Below, piece by piece: positions 22,140-33,400 of a stretch of DNA of 64,000 nucleotides (positions within the stretch are counted from its first letter, which is position 1; every line of letters starts with the position of its first letter). Under the pieces are notes generated by a model. It saw nothing but the letters and a program-made list of their open reading frames with translations. It had not been told where the DNA came from and searched no databases. Origin of the DNA: Daphnia pulex. Taxonomy: Eukaryota; Arthropoda; Branchiopoda; Diplostraca; Daphniidae. Location of the stretch: NCBI RefSeq assembly GCF_021134715.1, contig NC_060019.1:6324001-6388000 (forward strand), in the 5' to 3' direction. Position numbers and translations under genes: made by a program.

Positions 22140-22667
22140 AGTCAAAACGAGTCAGAGCAAATTGTTTTGCTCGTTCTTTAAAACTGTCGAACGAAAACTC
22201 TTGTCATTCAATGAAAACTGATAACTTGTCGTTGACTAAATAAGATTTTAGTTACAATTCTCTCGTCAGCCCACATTTACTCATCAAGAGCATTTGTTTC
22301 AAAAGCGAAAAACGTTTTCAATGTTTCATCATTTCATGTTACTGTTTATTTAACCAAGTCAAAGTCAGAAAATGTTTGATAAAATGATTGTTATGACATT
22401 ACGTCGTCGTGCTATGTTTAATAAAAATCAACATTTTCCATGCAATTTATTGCTGTCCATAAACTTAAAGGTAAACGTCTAAACGTAAATTTTTTTTTAT
22501 TTGTTGTTCGAAATTTTTCGTATTCGTTATTCGTTATTCTATTCGAAAATTTGAATAAAAACCTTATTTTTATTCGTATTCATTATTCGTCGAATAAATT
22601 AAAGTTATTCGTTATTCGAGCTACGTACGAATCACGAAAAACCTTATTCGACAGAACACTGAAGATA
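22140..22667. other. Non-coding stretch with ATTCG-rich repeats
   Basis: Between about 22510 and 22640 the phrases TATTCG, GTTATTCG and ATTCGTTATTCG recur many times without fixed period. No gene recognised. Confidence 0.5.
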
Positions 22668-23240
22668 TGAGTAGTGAACCACTTCGCTATTTATTCATTT
22701 CATTTTCGATTTCATTTCCGAACCACTTCGCTAGTGTGCATTTATTTGGAATTTCATTAGCGAACCCAATCGCTATTACAAACATATTTAGGATATGAGT
22801 AGCAATGTGGTTTGCTATTTATTTAATGTATTGGATTTCATTAGCGAACTACTTCGCTAACGTAAATTTTTTGGAATTTCATTAGCGAACCACTTTGCTT
22901 TTCAAAAATGTAGTGGGCTTATAGTAGCGAAGGAGATCGCTATTCAAAATGTAGTAGGATCTCTAGTAGCGAACGACTTCGTTATTAGCCACTGGATGGC
23001 GCGAGTAGATTGACTATTGGGCCCGGTGGTTAGCGAACTACTTCGTTATTGTGGGAAACTGGCCGCCTGGCGGAGGGGCTAGTAGCGAATGAGTACGCTA
23101 TTAAGACTGAGCAGACCGTTTTCAATAGCGAACCTTTTCGCTAATGGACGTTGATTAGCCAACCTCTTCGCTAACCAAAAACCTCTTGGAGAACAATTCG
23201 CTAACCAAATTTTTTGTTTGAAACATTTTCATTCGCTAAC
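22668..23240 (-). repeat. Right palindromic array, inverted relative to the left array
   Basis: Read on the minus strand, 22935-22668 reproduces core and linker types of 17372-17800, including cactacattttt, atgaaatccaatacattaaat, and ctcatatcctaaatatgtttg. From 22935 to about 23240 more degenerate cores continue outward (tagtagcgaacgacttcg, gcgaaccttttcgctaatgg). The array ends where sequence of a truncated non-LTR element begins, so it was inserted into, or recombined with, that element. Confidence 0.75.
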
Positions 23241-23259
23241 GTAGCGAGAGTGTGGATAC

Positions 23260-24711
23260 CCCAAGCATTATACATTGCAATCAGTTTTATACGAGGGAGA
23301 AAGTGCTTCATGATGGCTACAGAAATCCCATCATGCCCGGCCGCAGATACGGTATTTAAAGGGAAGAAAAAGCGTGATCGAACTCCCATTCAGAGATGGG
23401 AGGAGACATATTTACAGTAGGGGAGGACGTGATGTACGCGTCAGTTTCTTTCTCTATATTTACATGTGTGCTGTCGGACTCAGGTGGGACTGGAAAGAAA
23501 TGATCAGCGAATGCGTTTGCGATTTAAATAGGATCAGTAGTGCGACAACCGTTGATAACAATTGAAGCTGATATGGAAATAGACTTTGTTTTGCCCGTAA
23601 TTGCGCAAGCGCTGCTAAAGTGTCGGTGGAGGATGAAGTAAGCTTAAATTCTGACCAAGATTTTTCTTTTGCCCGCCTGAGCTTTCTTTTGTACGTAGCC
23701 TTGGCCAGACGAAAACGTGAGCCGTGTTCTGCATCTCCTACTCTGGTCCAAGCTTTGTATGCCACGCGAGCTCTAGTACGGAGAGCGCAGAACTCCTTGG
23801 ACCACCAAGGCATATTTTGAGCTGCGGGATTTTTTTTTACACTGGGGATCTTTGCTGATTTAGCACATGTCGCAATCGAAGAAGCATATAGCATATAGCA
23901 TATAGCTCAATGGCAGAGTGTGTGACAAGAGAGTCAGCACTCGCCCACCGCTTGATTTCGCTATTTAGTTTAGTGTCAAAAAGTTTATGATCAAAGACAT
24001 CAAAAAGCGGAACCAGGTTTTTTTAACTTTCGCACAGCTATGGAGAGCAGGCGGGGAGATAGAGATCTCAAAACATATCGTCGTAAAATATATGGTCGGA
24101 GAGAGAAGGCACTTCTAAAAAGATCCAGCGTCCAACATTTATTTGATCACCCACCACCGTGATGTCGACAAAAGAGGTTCCCTTAGGAACAAAATCGAGT
24201 TCAGCTTTGGGTATATTGGCAATGTTGAGCTTTTGAATTTGAATAATCGTTTCAAAATTCTGACCCCTAAGGTAAGTGTTGGAGCTGTTACACAGGACAT
24301 TACGGGCATTAGCGCCCAAGCAAAAGATAGGTGTGGGGGAAGACAGAAGATCAAAAATTGAGTTTAAAAAGTTTTCAGGGTTGTTCGCGGATGGTCTGAG
24401 GTAGACCGATGCGAAAAAAAATACATGTGAATGGGTCTTTAACTCGATGCAAGAGACGTGGTTGTCAGGATGGTTTGTTTACATTTTCTAAGTTTTGGCC
24501 AGCGAGTCCCGGATCAAAATTGCCGATCCATATGCATGATCGTGAGACAAGTTGTGGTGTACGGAGTAGCCAGGGGGATATTGGCAACAACAGGATGAGT
24601 GGCTGAGTACGCGTACGGTTCTTGTATCATAACAATGTCAATGTCAAAATCGAGGGCTACTTGGGCCAGAGACAAAGATGAAAGTTTAGAATGATGGAGA
24701 TTAATCTGCAA
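23260..24711 (-). pseudogene. Second non-LTR element ORF2, 5' part (endonuclease to start of RT), truncated
   Basis: On the minus strand the frame opens with MQINLHHSKLSSLSLAQ and IVMIQEPYAY (24711-24514), the start of an apurinic-type endonuclease. The endonuclease tail is at 24319-24068 (GANARNVLCNSS, SFVDITVVGDQ, EVPSLSDH). The linker PWWSKEFCALRTRARVAYKAW follows at about 23815. The reverse transcriptase starts with TVSAAGHDGISVAIMKHF near 23340 and is cut off at about 23265 by the palindromic array. Frame changes separate the parts. It is a different family from the element at 5109-10657, though of similar type. Confidence 0.75.
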
Positions 24712-24717
24712 GCATTT

Positions 24718-24975
24718 TAGGAGACAGTGAGGGGGTTTTCTATTTTCCTTAGTTTGAGAGTAGCTTGAAATAAGCGATCAAGGAAAGTTCTGTAGCGAGC
24801 AACCACCTTTATCTGCTCTGGAAAGTCTCTATGGCCAGACTGGTGTCCTCCAGAGCAACTGACACATTTCCAGGCATCTCGGTTCTCGGAGCAGTCTTTA
24901 GTACGATGTCGTGGTCACCACTCAATCTGTTTCACTTTTGAGTTGGTCTGCTTCTTAAACATACCGGTAGATGGC
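24718..24975 (-). pseudogene. Second non-LTR element ORF1, C-terminal part
   Basis: Minus-strand frame with the last zinc-knuckle region (HRTKDCSENRDAWKC, CSGGHQSGHRDFPEQ) and a helical tail that stops just upstream of ORF2. The CCHC pattern has lost its last Cys (DFPE instead of DCPE). The upstream part of this ORF1 appears at 28750-29890, 3.7 kb away, so the element is split. Confidence 0.65.
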
Positions 24976-27815
24976 TCATAGTCCAGCAGGAGCGTCTAGC
25001 GACTCATACGCATACAAGACCAGCGCAGGTATATGGGAAAGACAGAGAGTCTTTTTTTTATAACATAAAAAAAAGTTTAAATTTTTATAACTTTTTGTAT
25101 ATTTGCTCGTCCGGACTGCAAGACGTGAGATGTACAAAAGGAGTTATAAAGGAGTTTCACTTTGACCGCTTTTTGTATTATTTTTATTTATGGGTTCTTC
25201 TCGGTCGGTTCCTCTCTTTCCCACCCGCTGATAGATACATAGTATGTACACGTAAGGAATGCATTTTGTATTTCGCGCCATGCGTTCGCCCGCGTGATGT
25301 CGTCCGTCATTTTGGCAGTTTCATTTGGAACCGGCCGAGAGAAAATTGGAGGTGGTGGGGGCGGGACATAGCAGCGGCAGCAGAAGCCAAAGTTTTTGTG
25401 CAGTCCAGAATTCCGTTGATGGCCGACCGAAAATATTTTTTTGCTGGGCCGAGAGAAGACGGACAACACTTTTTTTTGGTTTGGTGAAGCAACATCCGAA
25501 GACGCGAATGTTGCGGCCGATCGGATTGGATATGGCCACCGGTGGCCACAGTCTACTGTTTCCGGTTGATCAGCATTCGTTGTTTGGTCCGGCAAACTTG
25601 TTCTCGCCGGCAAACGCTCGCCCTTGATTGAATTAAATGAACGGTAATTAAAGTCTCTTAGACAGTTATTGCCCATCGTATCTAGGTATACTCGACTCCA
25701 ATTTGAGACTTTTAAAGTTTAGACAGTAAATAATTATAAATTTGTTTTTTCCGACTTTTTTTCAGCACATAAACAGAGTCGGGGAGGGCGCTGACTTTTA
25801 ACGAGATCAAAATTGATTGCAACTAGGTTGAATATTATAAATAAAGGCCCAAACTCTCTGCAGTCTGCTGAGCTGCTGGGTTTTTACTTTTTCTGCCCTT
25901 CCTCCTAGGGCTAACTCAGCAGCAACTCAATTGCGGTAAAGGTAAACCTGTTTGTTATAAGTGGAGGTGACTGACACTGACTGACTGGCCAGCCAAAAAG
26001 CCTTTCGAAAATTGAGTGAAGTTTATCCAGTCGAAAAAAAATTTTGATCCGTCGCAAAAGTTCCAACCCAATTATTGACCAGTCTACAGCGGGATTGATC
26101 GATGAATTTTTTTTTTTATATACATAAGATCTTTGCTAACGTGAGATTCCTCGATGGGCATGAGTCGTTTTTTTTATTGACGGCGGGAAATTCAAAAAAT
26201 TCGCTGCTTTTAATTCCATCCAAAAACCCACCCAGACCGCCCAGATAAAGCGAGGCGCCATGCCTGAGGCTCTTCCAGTAGGCGAAAAGTTCCATCGAAT
26301 GAGCCATGGTAGAAGAGGGGATGGTATGTTCACGTACTAGAATTTTCCCATAAGGCTTTAGGGATCACATAGGTTTAGATTACTATGTATGCTATGCGAA
26401 TTATGTATGAATTATCGATGAATTCGAATCATATTTATCTCGGGTCTTCAAAGTATCTTGGAAGAACTAATGGAACGAAAAACATTCAGGCTTTTATTGA
26501 TACAATCATCTTGTCATCTTGTCTTAAACAAATGAAAAGAAAATGTAGTTATATGGCTTTCTAAATATCAACAAGATTGTAAAGAATTAGCCATAAATCC
26601 CATAACCAGAGCCTGCATATCGCGCTAATACATGTAATGATAATGTTATTCAATACACTTTATCTAAAATATCAATGTTTGTTAAAAATATTCACGAGTT
26701 AATAACTACAATATATATTTATCCTGGGTGTCACGCGCGGCCACCTGGCCGTTATGTGGCGATCAGATATTAGATTGAGCGAGAGATTGAGATTTCTTTA
26801 AGCCGGGCGTATTATTATTATTAGAGGGTGTGTTACTCGTCTTAAGGCGAGTGTTACCCGTATATTACAGTCAAAAGCATAGAAATAACGAATACATCAC
26901 TGGACTAGAGATGGGAAAGGGAGTATAAAATAAACGCACGATATGAACGGGTGGTAATGTATGGCGATTTATGAAGATATAGGAAGAGAGAGAAGATAGA
27001 ATGCTATGAAGGGGGTAGAATGATGTAGAAAGGCCTCGAGCGACTAAAAAACATCTGACTGGTACAGCCGGGCGTATAGGCCAGCAGCAGCGCATTATCA
27101 CTGTGTTTTTTTATAGACGCCGCTAGCCAACAAATATGATTAAATTGACAAATGAACACTGTTGCAGTATTAATTGCGCTACGTGTCATGTTAAAATAGC
27201 AAATATCGATTGCGTCACTTGGATGCACGTAAACGTCGACGTTGGGAATGTTCACACAGGAATTTATCTAGTATACTGCTTTTTAATTTCAGACATGAGT
27301 CTGTTACAGTAAGATCAACTGAATAACTTCCGATACGAAATTGTATTGCATTATCACTTAATGGCGTTAAAAATAAATGTTACTCAATCACGCAACTAAA
27401 AATTAACAAATTATATTAACAGGGATACATAGTTAGCTTTATATATAATTAAAAAACTGTTATCAGAGTGAAATGAAAAAATAAAATAAAATTTAAGTGA
27501 TAAGTTGTTATAGAATTAATTAGTATACGCATGATCCTTTCGGAGAGCGAATTATTATTCGCTGCGAAGGAAAAGATAGTTTTTTTTTTGTTTTTTTTTC
27601 TATTTTTGTTCTGAAATCATAGCGTGTTTAAACAAGCTCACATTTTTTCAAATCGAAAATCTGAATGTGAATGTACAGTTACTTTAAAAGACGAATTGAA
27701 ATCGTATTAATTGATCAAAACGGTATTTTTCTCTCTAACACTCACGACTCGTCCCTTCTAAATTGTAAACGGCTTTTTGGAAGGATGCAGATAAATAATA
27801 TGAATGAATCTGAAT

Positions 27816-27934
27816 ATTTAAAAAAATTTAAAAAATTTAAAAAAATTTAAAAAATTTAAAAAAATTAAAAAAATTTAAAAAAATTTAAAAAATTTAAAAA
27901 AATTTAAAAAATTTAAAAAAATTTAAAAAATTTA
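27816..27934. repeat. AATTTAAAAAA simple repeat
   Basis: About 12 imperfect copies of (A)6-7 TTT A with period 10-11. Confidence 0.85.
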
Positions 27935-28745
27935 CAATATTGAAGTATTAATTGCGTATCGTGTCAATTTTGAATAACAAAAATCGAGTGTGTCGTTTAG
28001 ATGAAAACAACGTCTGCAGTAAATATTACTGAGATTTATAATAATTTACGTTAGTATGACTATACAAACAATGAACAATATTAAAGATCCAATTGCGCGC
28101 GATGTATCATTTTCGATTCATTGACAGCGGCATGCGGACATGTCAATCATATCAGAATATTCAATTGTGTGAACTACATTGAGTTACGCCTGATGAGTCG
28201 ATTAATGTGTATTGATAGTCAGTTAGTTCAAAAGCCAACTATATTTTTAAATGATAAAAATGAGAAGATACAAGATAGCCAGTGTAGCTATTCTTAAGTG
28301 TTACCTTTTAATAGAATTTATTTTTATACAAAACTGAGTTTCTGTTTACGGAAAATCTTTTCTACCGGATTACATTTTATTCTCTCTCCTTCAAATAATC
28401 TAGAGGAAAGATCTTAATCAAGACATCACAGAACTTCCGTATTGTTACATCAGGGTGTTTTCATAGCTCGTCTAAAAGCAAATTCCAGTTCATTGTTTCT
28501 CTTATAACTTCAGTAGTTTGAATTGACTGACATTGCTTTATTCTATTAAGATTTAATTATATCATTTCAAGAATGAAGTGACTCAGGACTAATTTGGTTT
28601 GACATATGATAACCATGCCTAAATTGAGATTTAGGAGTCAAAAGACAATAGGAAAGATGCATAGAAGTTTAAATGTATTTTGTAAGATGAAGCGATTTAA
28701 CAAAAATTGCAATCTCATCGAAGTAAACGCAGAGCAGCCTGACGT
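27935..28745. other. Non-coding stretch, nothing recognised
   Basis: AT-rich DNA with no supported feature. Confidence 0.45.
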
Positions 28746-28749
28746 ATTG

Positions 28750-29890
28750 GAGTAAGAAGAGTATCTACGGACTCTTACGACTCTATGGCCAGACAATATC
28801 TTTGGCATTTGAAACAACGCCTCACTTCCCGATTAAGATTGACCTCTACGATGCGGTTGGAAGTGTCAAAAATAAAGGCTCTTCCCTTTCGCAACGCATT
28901 GTCTCTGATAAGTTTAGACTGGAAAAATATTTTTACTTGGCCGATATGGGAATTTGGTATAGTGTCAATAGCTTTCAGAATTTGGATTTTTTTTAAGGTG
29001 GGTTACGATATTCAAATTCGGCTTGGAGATCATTAAGGTTGGAGACATCGACAAAGAGGGCCACAGCTAGGTAAAAAATATCCAGTTGGATAACGGATTT
29101 GAAAAGACGAGAGCTTTCAGATTGCTTTTTGAGTACAGAGGTCACCATGCTCAAATCCGTGGGCTCGGGAAAAGTGATTTAGATGTTGATATCTCTTTCC
29201 CTTACCCGTTGAGGAATAAGGCAACTTGATTTTACGTCTTAAATTCTCACAATGGTGGCTACATTGAGAGGTTCAGTTGGCTTTTCTCCATCAGCGAAGC
29301 TTGCAACCAGAACCGAGCTGGCTCTCTCCTTTACTGTAGATGCATAAGACGGTTTAGTGTCATTTTGGCGGCTCAAGATAGTGTCAACATTTTTAGCAAA
29401 TTTAACGTGTATATCATTAGTTTCTGTTTTCTTAGCTTCAACACCACATTCTAATAAATTGACAGATAAGGGAATGCTGCAGTTTGACAGTAGCTTCCAG
29501 GGCACTTATTAGGTAGGAGACACATCTTTTCAGTTTACAAGCAAGTTCGTCATTACCTAGGAAGTCTAAATTGTCCAAAGGTTGATCAGCAAGGAAGTTG
29601 GTGATGTGCTCCAGCTTCCCTTTTTTGACGACGGAGTTTGTTCTATGTTGGATGGTGTACCTGGAATTCTTGAGTCCTGATTCCTCTTAGTCCCATTTGT
29701 TGCTGGTGGAGGAAAGGGCAGGGTGGCTGGCCGCTGGGCTTGCTTTGGCTTGCGTCTGGCTTGCTTGCTTGGAACAGCCTTTATTATTTTCTGAGAATGT
29801 TGCTTGCGAAAGCAGGCTTTAGATCAGAATAGTTGGCCCGAGTCGTTCGGATTAGGTGAGAAATATATGGTGCATTCTTCACAGGATTTC
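28750..29890 (-). pseudogene. Second non-LTR element ORF1, N-terminal and central part
   Basis: On the minus strand an N-terminal Cys pair (CEECTIYFSPNPNDSGQ, near 29875) is followed by a basic proline-rich stretch, then a segment with SYASTVKE (29239-29505 frame), the usual gag junction motif. At 28990-28790 comes IGQVKIFFQSKL and REVRRCFKCQRY, the first zinc knuckle, after which the frame ends. Several stops and frame changes occur. This order (Cys cluster, YASV motif, RRM-like, knuckle) mirrors ORF1 of the element at 5109-10657. Position and strand make it the 5' part of the element at 23260-24975. Confidence 0.6.
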
Positions 29891-30614
29891 GACGCTTGTT
29901 TTTCTTTTTCGGTGGCAACCGGCGAGGCGGCGCCACCTCCAAATCCACCCATGACTCTTCAGGAGGAGACTCACAAAGCTGTGAAGCATGCTGCCGAAAC
30001 TTTTAGGAATAAGCATCAGAGAGCTTTACTTGGCAGTGCTTCAAACTCTAATTAATTTGACTAAGGTAAGGATTGGTTACACTTTAATAAATAAACAATA
30101 AAATAATGTGTTGCATTATTGTTTTTAATGGTCCATGGTGTGCAAGAGAATCAGCTTGTGCACCATTCCCAAATTTAATAACTGAAATAACTAACCAAGA
30201 AAATGTCGGTGTCCATTCTTCAAGGATCACTTCTTCCTCAAAAGGATCATTTTACGAAAAATGCTGAACTTCTGAAATTAAATTTCGTCGCCAGGTACAA
30301 AAAAGGTCTTGAATTCAAATTAGATTTATTGTGACTATATTTTTTCTTCGTATAGATTGTGGCCTGTGCTAACCATTGGAAAGAAGGACTAGAAGAAATG
30401 TCTGGTAAAGTTTTGAAAACTCCTAAGTTTTTACATCTTCGTATATGGAAGCTGCTATTTATGGAGGAACACGATATTTTCCGGGGAACCCATGAAAAAA
30501 TGGACCTGCGATCTGTTGGAAATTGTCTAATCAAAACTATTTAGTCAGACCTTATCTTTTGTCGCTGATCTGCCAATCCTTATCTTTTGTGTCGTGTAGA
30601 ACTGTTTGTCTTTC
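29891..30614 (+). repeat. Shared block A, first part (copy 1)
   Basis: Matches 54898-55620. It begins with an exon-like frame (29928-30054) ending in HKAVKHAAETFRNKHQRALL and a stop, kept in the other copy with one change. A second frame (30359-30541) starting after a tatag acceptor encodes NHWKEGLEEMSGKVLK; in copy 2 it is broken. The protein is not recognised. Confidence 0.65.
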
Positions 30615-31325
30615 CCTGGTTAAATACAAAAGTAAAAGCAATTTGTTAAGTTTAGTCAATTTTCATGGAATGGGGGGACTAGTCAGATAAGGTCTAATTA
30701 CGACGAGATAAGGATAGCAATTTGTGATCCAAATAACGTCGTTTTGGTGACGGCAATGAGCCGTCCGCGTTCGGATGTCGTATGGACAAATATTTGATGA
30801 CGTCCAAAGGCTGTTCAAATTACGACGTCGTAAGGAGTGACATTAGGATGTGTGACGCGTCTGTGCTATTATCGTCGTATTGGACGTCCGACTCAGACGA
30901 GTCGTATCTGTTCCGTCCACCCTATGGATGGAGGTGTGCTACCAGGGTGCATTGCACACGTGAAAAAGAGTCAACACTTGAATATTACGAATACTTAAGT
31001 GTTTTTTTAACATAACCTCAAAGTTCGAGTCAATGTTCTGTTCGAGACGTGGTTTTTTGTTTTTGTGTATAGAAGATTCTTCAACCAGAGACACAGAGTA
31101 CTAGAAAAAAAACAGTTAGTAATAATTAAAAAAAAACTATTATTTTTAATTACAACACACAACCCATCTCACCGATTGGCCAATTGGCACCAAGATGAAT
31201 TTCCCCCTAATTTTGTTTCGGCAATTTGATCGCTATAATTTTGTCAGCAAAACCTCAATCAATTACCAGCCTTTGCATAAATCGCTTGGAATTTCGTCGT
31301 TAACAGTGCGATTCTTTTGACAGGA
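30615..31325. other. ~710-bp segment present only in copy 1
   Basis: Copy 2 passes directly from the equivalent of 30614 to 31326. The segment is rich in ACGTC/GACGTC phrases (about 30700-30910) and contains a 77-residue frame with no recognisable feature. It is an insertion here or a deletion there; no inverted ends or target duplication are obvious. Confidence 0.6.
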
Positions 31326-31427
31326 GTGAAGAAGAATTGCTAACTTCTAAAACATAATTACATAGATTTAATTGTGTTTAACATTACGAAATCAGTCAAG
31401 TTACCAATATTAAATGTCGTCCTCTTC

Positions 31428-32503
31428 TCATGTAAAGTAAAGATGTTTACAAATTTCGTAACGGTGAGGCAATAGTTTGGACAGGTACTGATGGTATCCC
31501 TGACCCATTCGACCAGTTAAAAAACCAACACTCTGATTGAAACTTTCTACATTACAATTGCATTTTAGAAATTGTAATGTAGCACAACACATTTTTAGTA
31601 ACAGTAATACTTTTGGAAATGCAGTTGTCATAGAAAACGAGTCCATCTTCTTCACATATTTTTGTCCTCTCTCCAAGATAATGAGACAGCATTGAATTGC
31701 AACAAAAAGCAATTACTATGATTACTTGGAAACAATAACCATAGTAATTTAATACAACCATCACGTTGCAAAAACAGGTGATCGGAAAATTGATAGAATA
31801 GCACGCATGACGCCAGGGCACCATCCCGTCCGGCTCTTCCGCACTCCTGATAGTATTCACTGATTAAGCTTGGCATAGTAAAATGAAACACGAACCATAC
31901 GCCTTGAAAACAGAAATTCTTTTTTTCAGAATTGATAATTAAATTTAAACGAGGATATGATTACTAGGTTTGTTCACACCAATTAAAAATGCGTCATCTG
32001 TGAATAAACAACCGGAAACGTAATTCACAACAAGCAAATTTACAAAATGTTTCAATTTTTAAAATTAGGGATTTAAATTTAAAAAAACAATACCTTGCAT
32101 AGACCCGCCATTAAATTTCGCTGAGTAGAATTTCTCTCGCTATTGGGTTGACCAGCATGATATGGTGCCGGTGAGAAACCAAATTTTGGAGAAGGATTAT
32201 AGCTTCAATTGCTACTTCATATTTTCCAAATTTCTTCTGATCAATTGGGAAAATAGATACGCTGACCAATGAAATGTAACGATCAAAGGTGCTGTTCAAC
32301 ACTTCGTATCCCTGTTTTTTCAATACGCGGAAATTATGGCAATTACTTAAAAAACAAAAAAAAACAAAAAAAACAATTATCACTTCTGCTGATGAACAAT
32401 CACTCTCTTCCAAATTTTCCAACCATGAATATATTGACTCATGCAGATCCAAAGAGCAATGAACAGCACTAGGAGTATAAAAAACAATTGTTTGAGCCAT
32501 CAT
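31428..32503 (-). pseudogene. RecQ-like helicase fragment (copy 1)
   Basis: Minus-strand exons carry a motif V relative (TDDAFLIGVNKPSN, about 32000-31950; normal RecQ has TNAFGMGVNKP) and motif VI (YYQECGRAGRDGALASCVLFY, about 31855-31790). Upstream pieces lie at 32503-32110 (CSLDLHESIYSWLENLEES; REILLSE near 32120). RecQ helicases unwind DNA in repair and recombination; motif VI holds the arginine finger. Only the second helicase lobe remains, in separate frames, with the G-M-G of motif V changed. The same fragment occurs at 55660-56600, where motif VI is deleted, and a longer relative sits at 42680-44770. Confidence 0.65.
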
Positions 32504-32717
32504 CTTATTTCAATTAGACACCACAAATGGAAATAACCCTAAAATAACACTAACTGATATGTGTACTTGCGATAAAACACGATAATCGGTATGATTATCC
32601 ATTCCTTGCACTTTTTTTAATACATGTAAAAAATATTTAATGAAAAGTAAATACGAAAAGAAATAATAGAAAAATAAAATTGTTGTCCAAGATGACTCCT
32701 ATCCCCCAATCCATACA

Positions 32718-33400
32718 GTGAAAGCCTTCTTCCCATACTTATGCGAATCGCTATTCACCATCGGAACATACCACACCGCTCTTGAATACCTCGATAGTAA
32801 ATGTGAATCGTCAAGCCGCCTAACAAGATGGGCTGTCTACTTTCAACAGTTCGACATTAAGGTCAAATACTGGCCCGGAAAACTGAATCTAATGTTGATG
32901 CGTTTAACTGCATTCCGGTCTACCTGATTGTGTCTAATAATCGCAATTTACGAATGGATAATCGCTAAAACCCAAGAAAGTTTCTGCCAAATATTAATGG
33001 TAGAACAAAATAAGCCAAAGAAATTCGACCAGGAAGACAAATTTCAAATCCTACCCAAAAGCCTTCTGTCCTCTTCAGGAGGAAGGATAGTAGTAGTTGC
33101 GAAACTACACAAGGTAATCCTGATAAGTTTTAACAGCCATGAATTAGCATCTCATCAAGGTATTGAAAAGATTGTAGCAAAGAAACGTGGCAAAGAATTT
33201 TGGCCAAAAATAGCAAAGGATGTTCGGATTCAAATAATAAATTGCCTGATATGTGCTAAAAAAAGTTTCCGGGACCTGAAAAACTCCTCTCCAACCATTC
33301 CTCATTGCAGAATACATCTGGCAATGAATGGCTCGAGATACTCAGGGCCCGTATGTTTCGGCAGTCAAAAGGGTAATACCCATATCTATTGGTCATAAAA
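32718..33400 (+). pseudogene. Ty3/gypsy-type RNase H and integrase zinc-finger remnant (copy 1)
   Basis: The first frame (32718-32924) matches the retroelement RNase H pattern: H-TALEYLDSK, SSRLTRWAVYFQQFD, KYWPGKLN. The second (32928-33398) has the H-x3-H...C-x2-C integrase finger: HSHELASHQGIEKIV then INCLICAKK. A stop at 32925 separates them, and no catalytic integrase core follows. LTR sequence was not found. The fragment is shared with copy 2 (56800-57480), so it predates the duplication. Confidence 0.65.

Larger units (their letters stand above)
25000..28745. other. 3.7-kb insertion splitting the second non-LTR element
   Basis: Sequence between the two halves of ORF1. It holds a GC-richer stretch at about 25250-25630 with overlapping opposite-strand frames but no recognisable protein. 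A TATAAATA at about 25835-25842 is followed by a purine/pyrimidine change typical of promoters, and a run at about 26729-26872 looks like a short solo LTR (starts TGTCACGCGCGG, ends TTACA) without matching flanks. 26116-27255 contains short minus frames of no clear meaning. No transposase was identified. Confidence 0.4.

Noticed and set aside
23860..23910. Functional microsatellite or tRNA near agcatatagcatatagc
   Set aside because: Only three copies of catatag; no cloverleaf can be drawn.
25188..25676. Minus-strand 162-residue protein in the GC-rich region
   Set aside because: Four overlapping frames on both strands are open here because of base composition. None has a motif.
26729..26872. 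Solo LTR of a gypsy-like element
   Set aside because: It starts TGTCACGCGCGG and ends TTACA, but the flanking bases do not form a duplication and no second copy is in the window. Mentioned only as a possibility.
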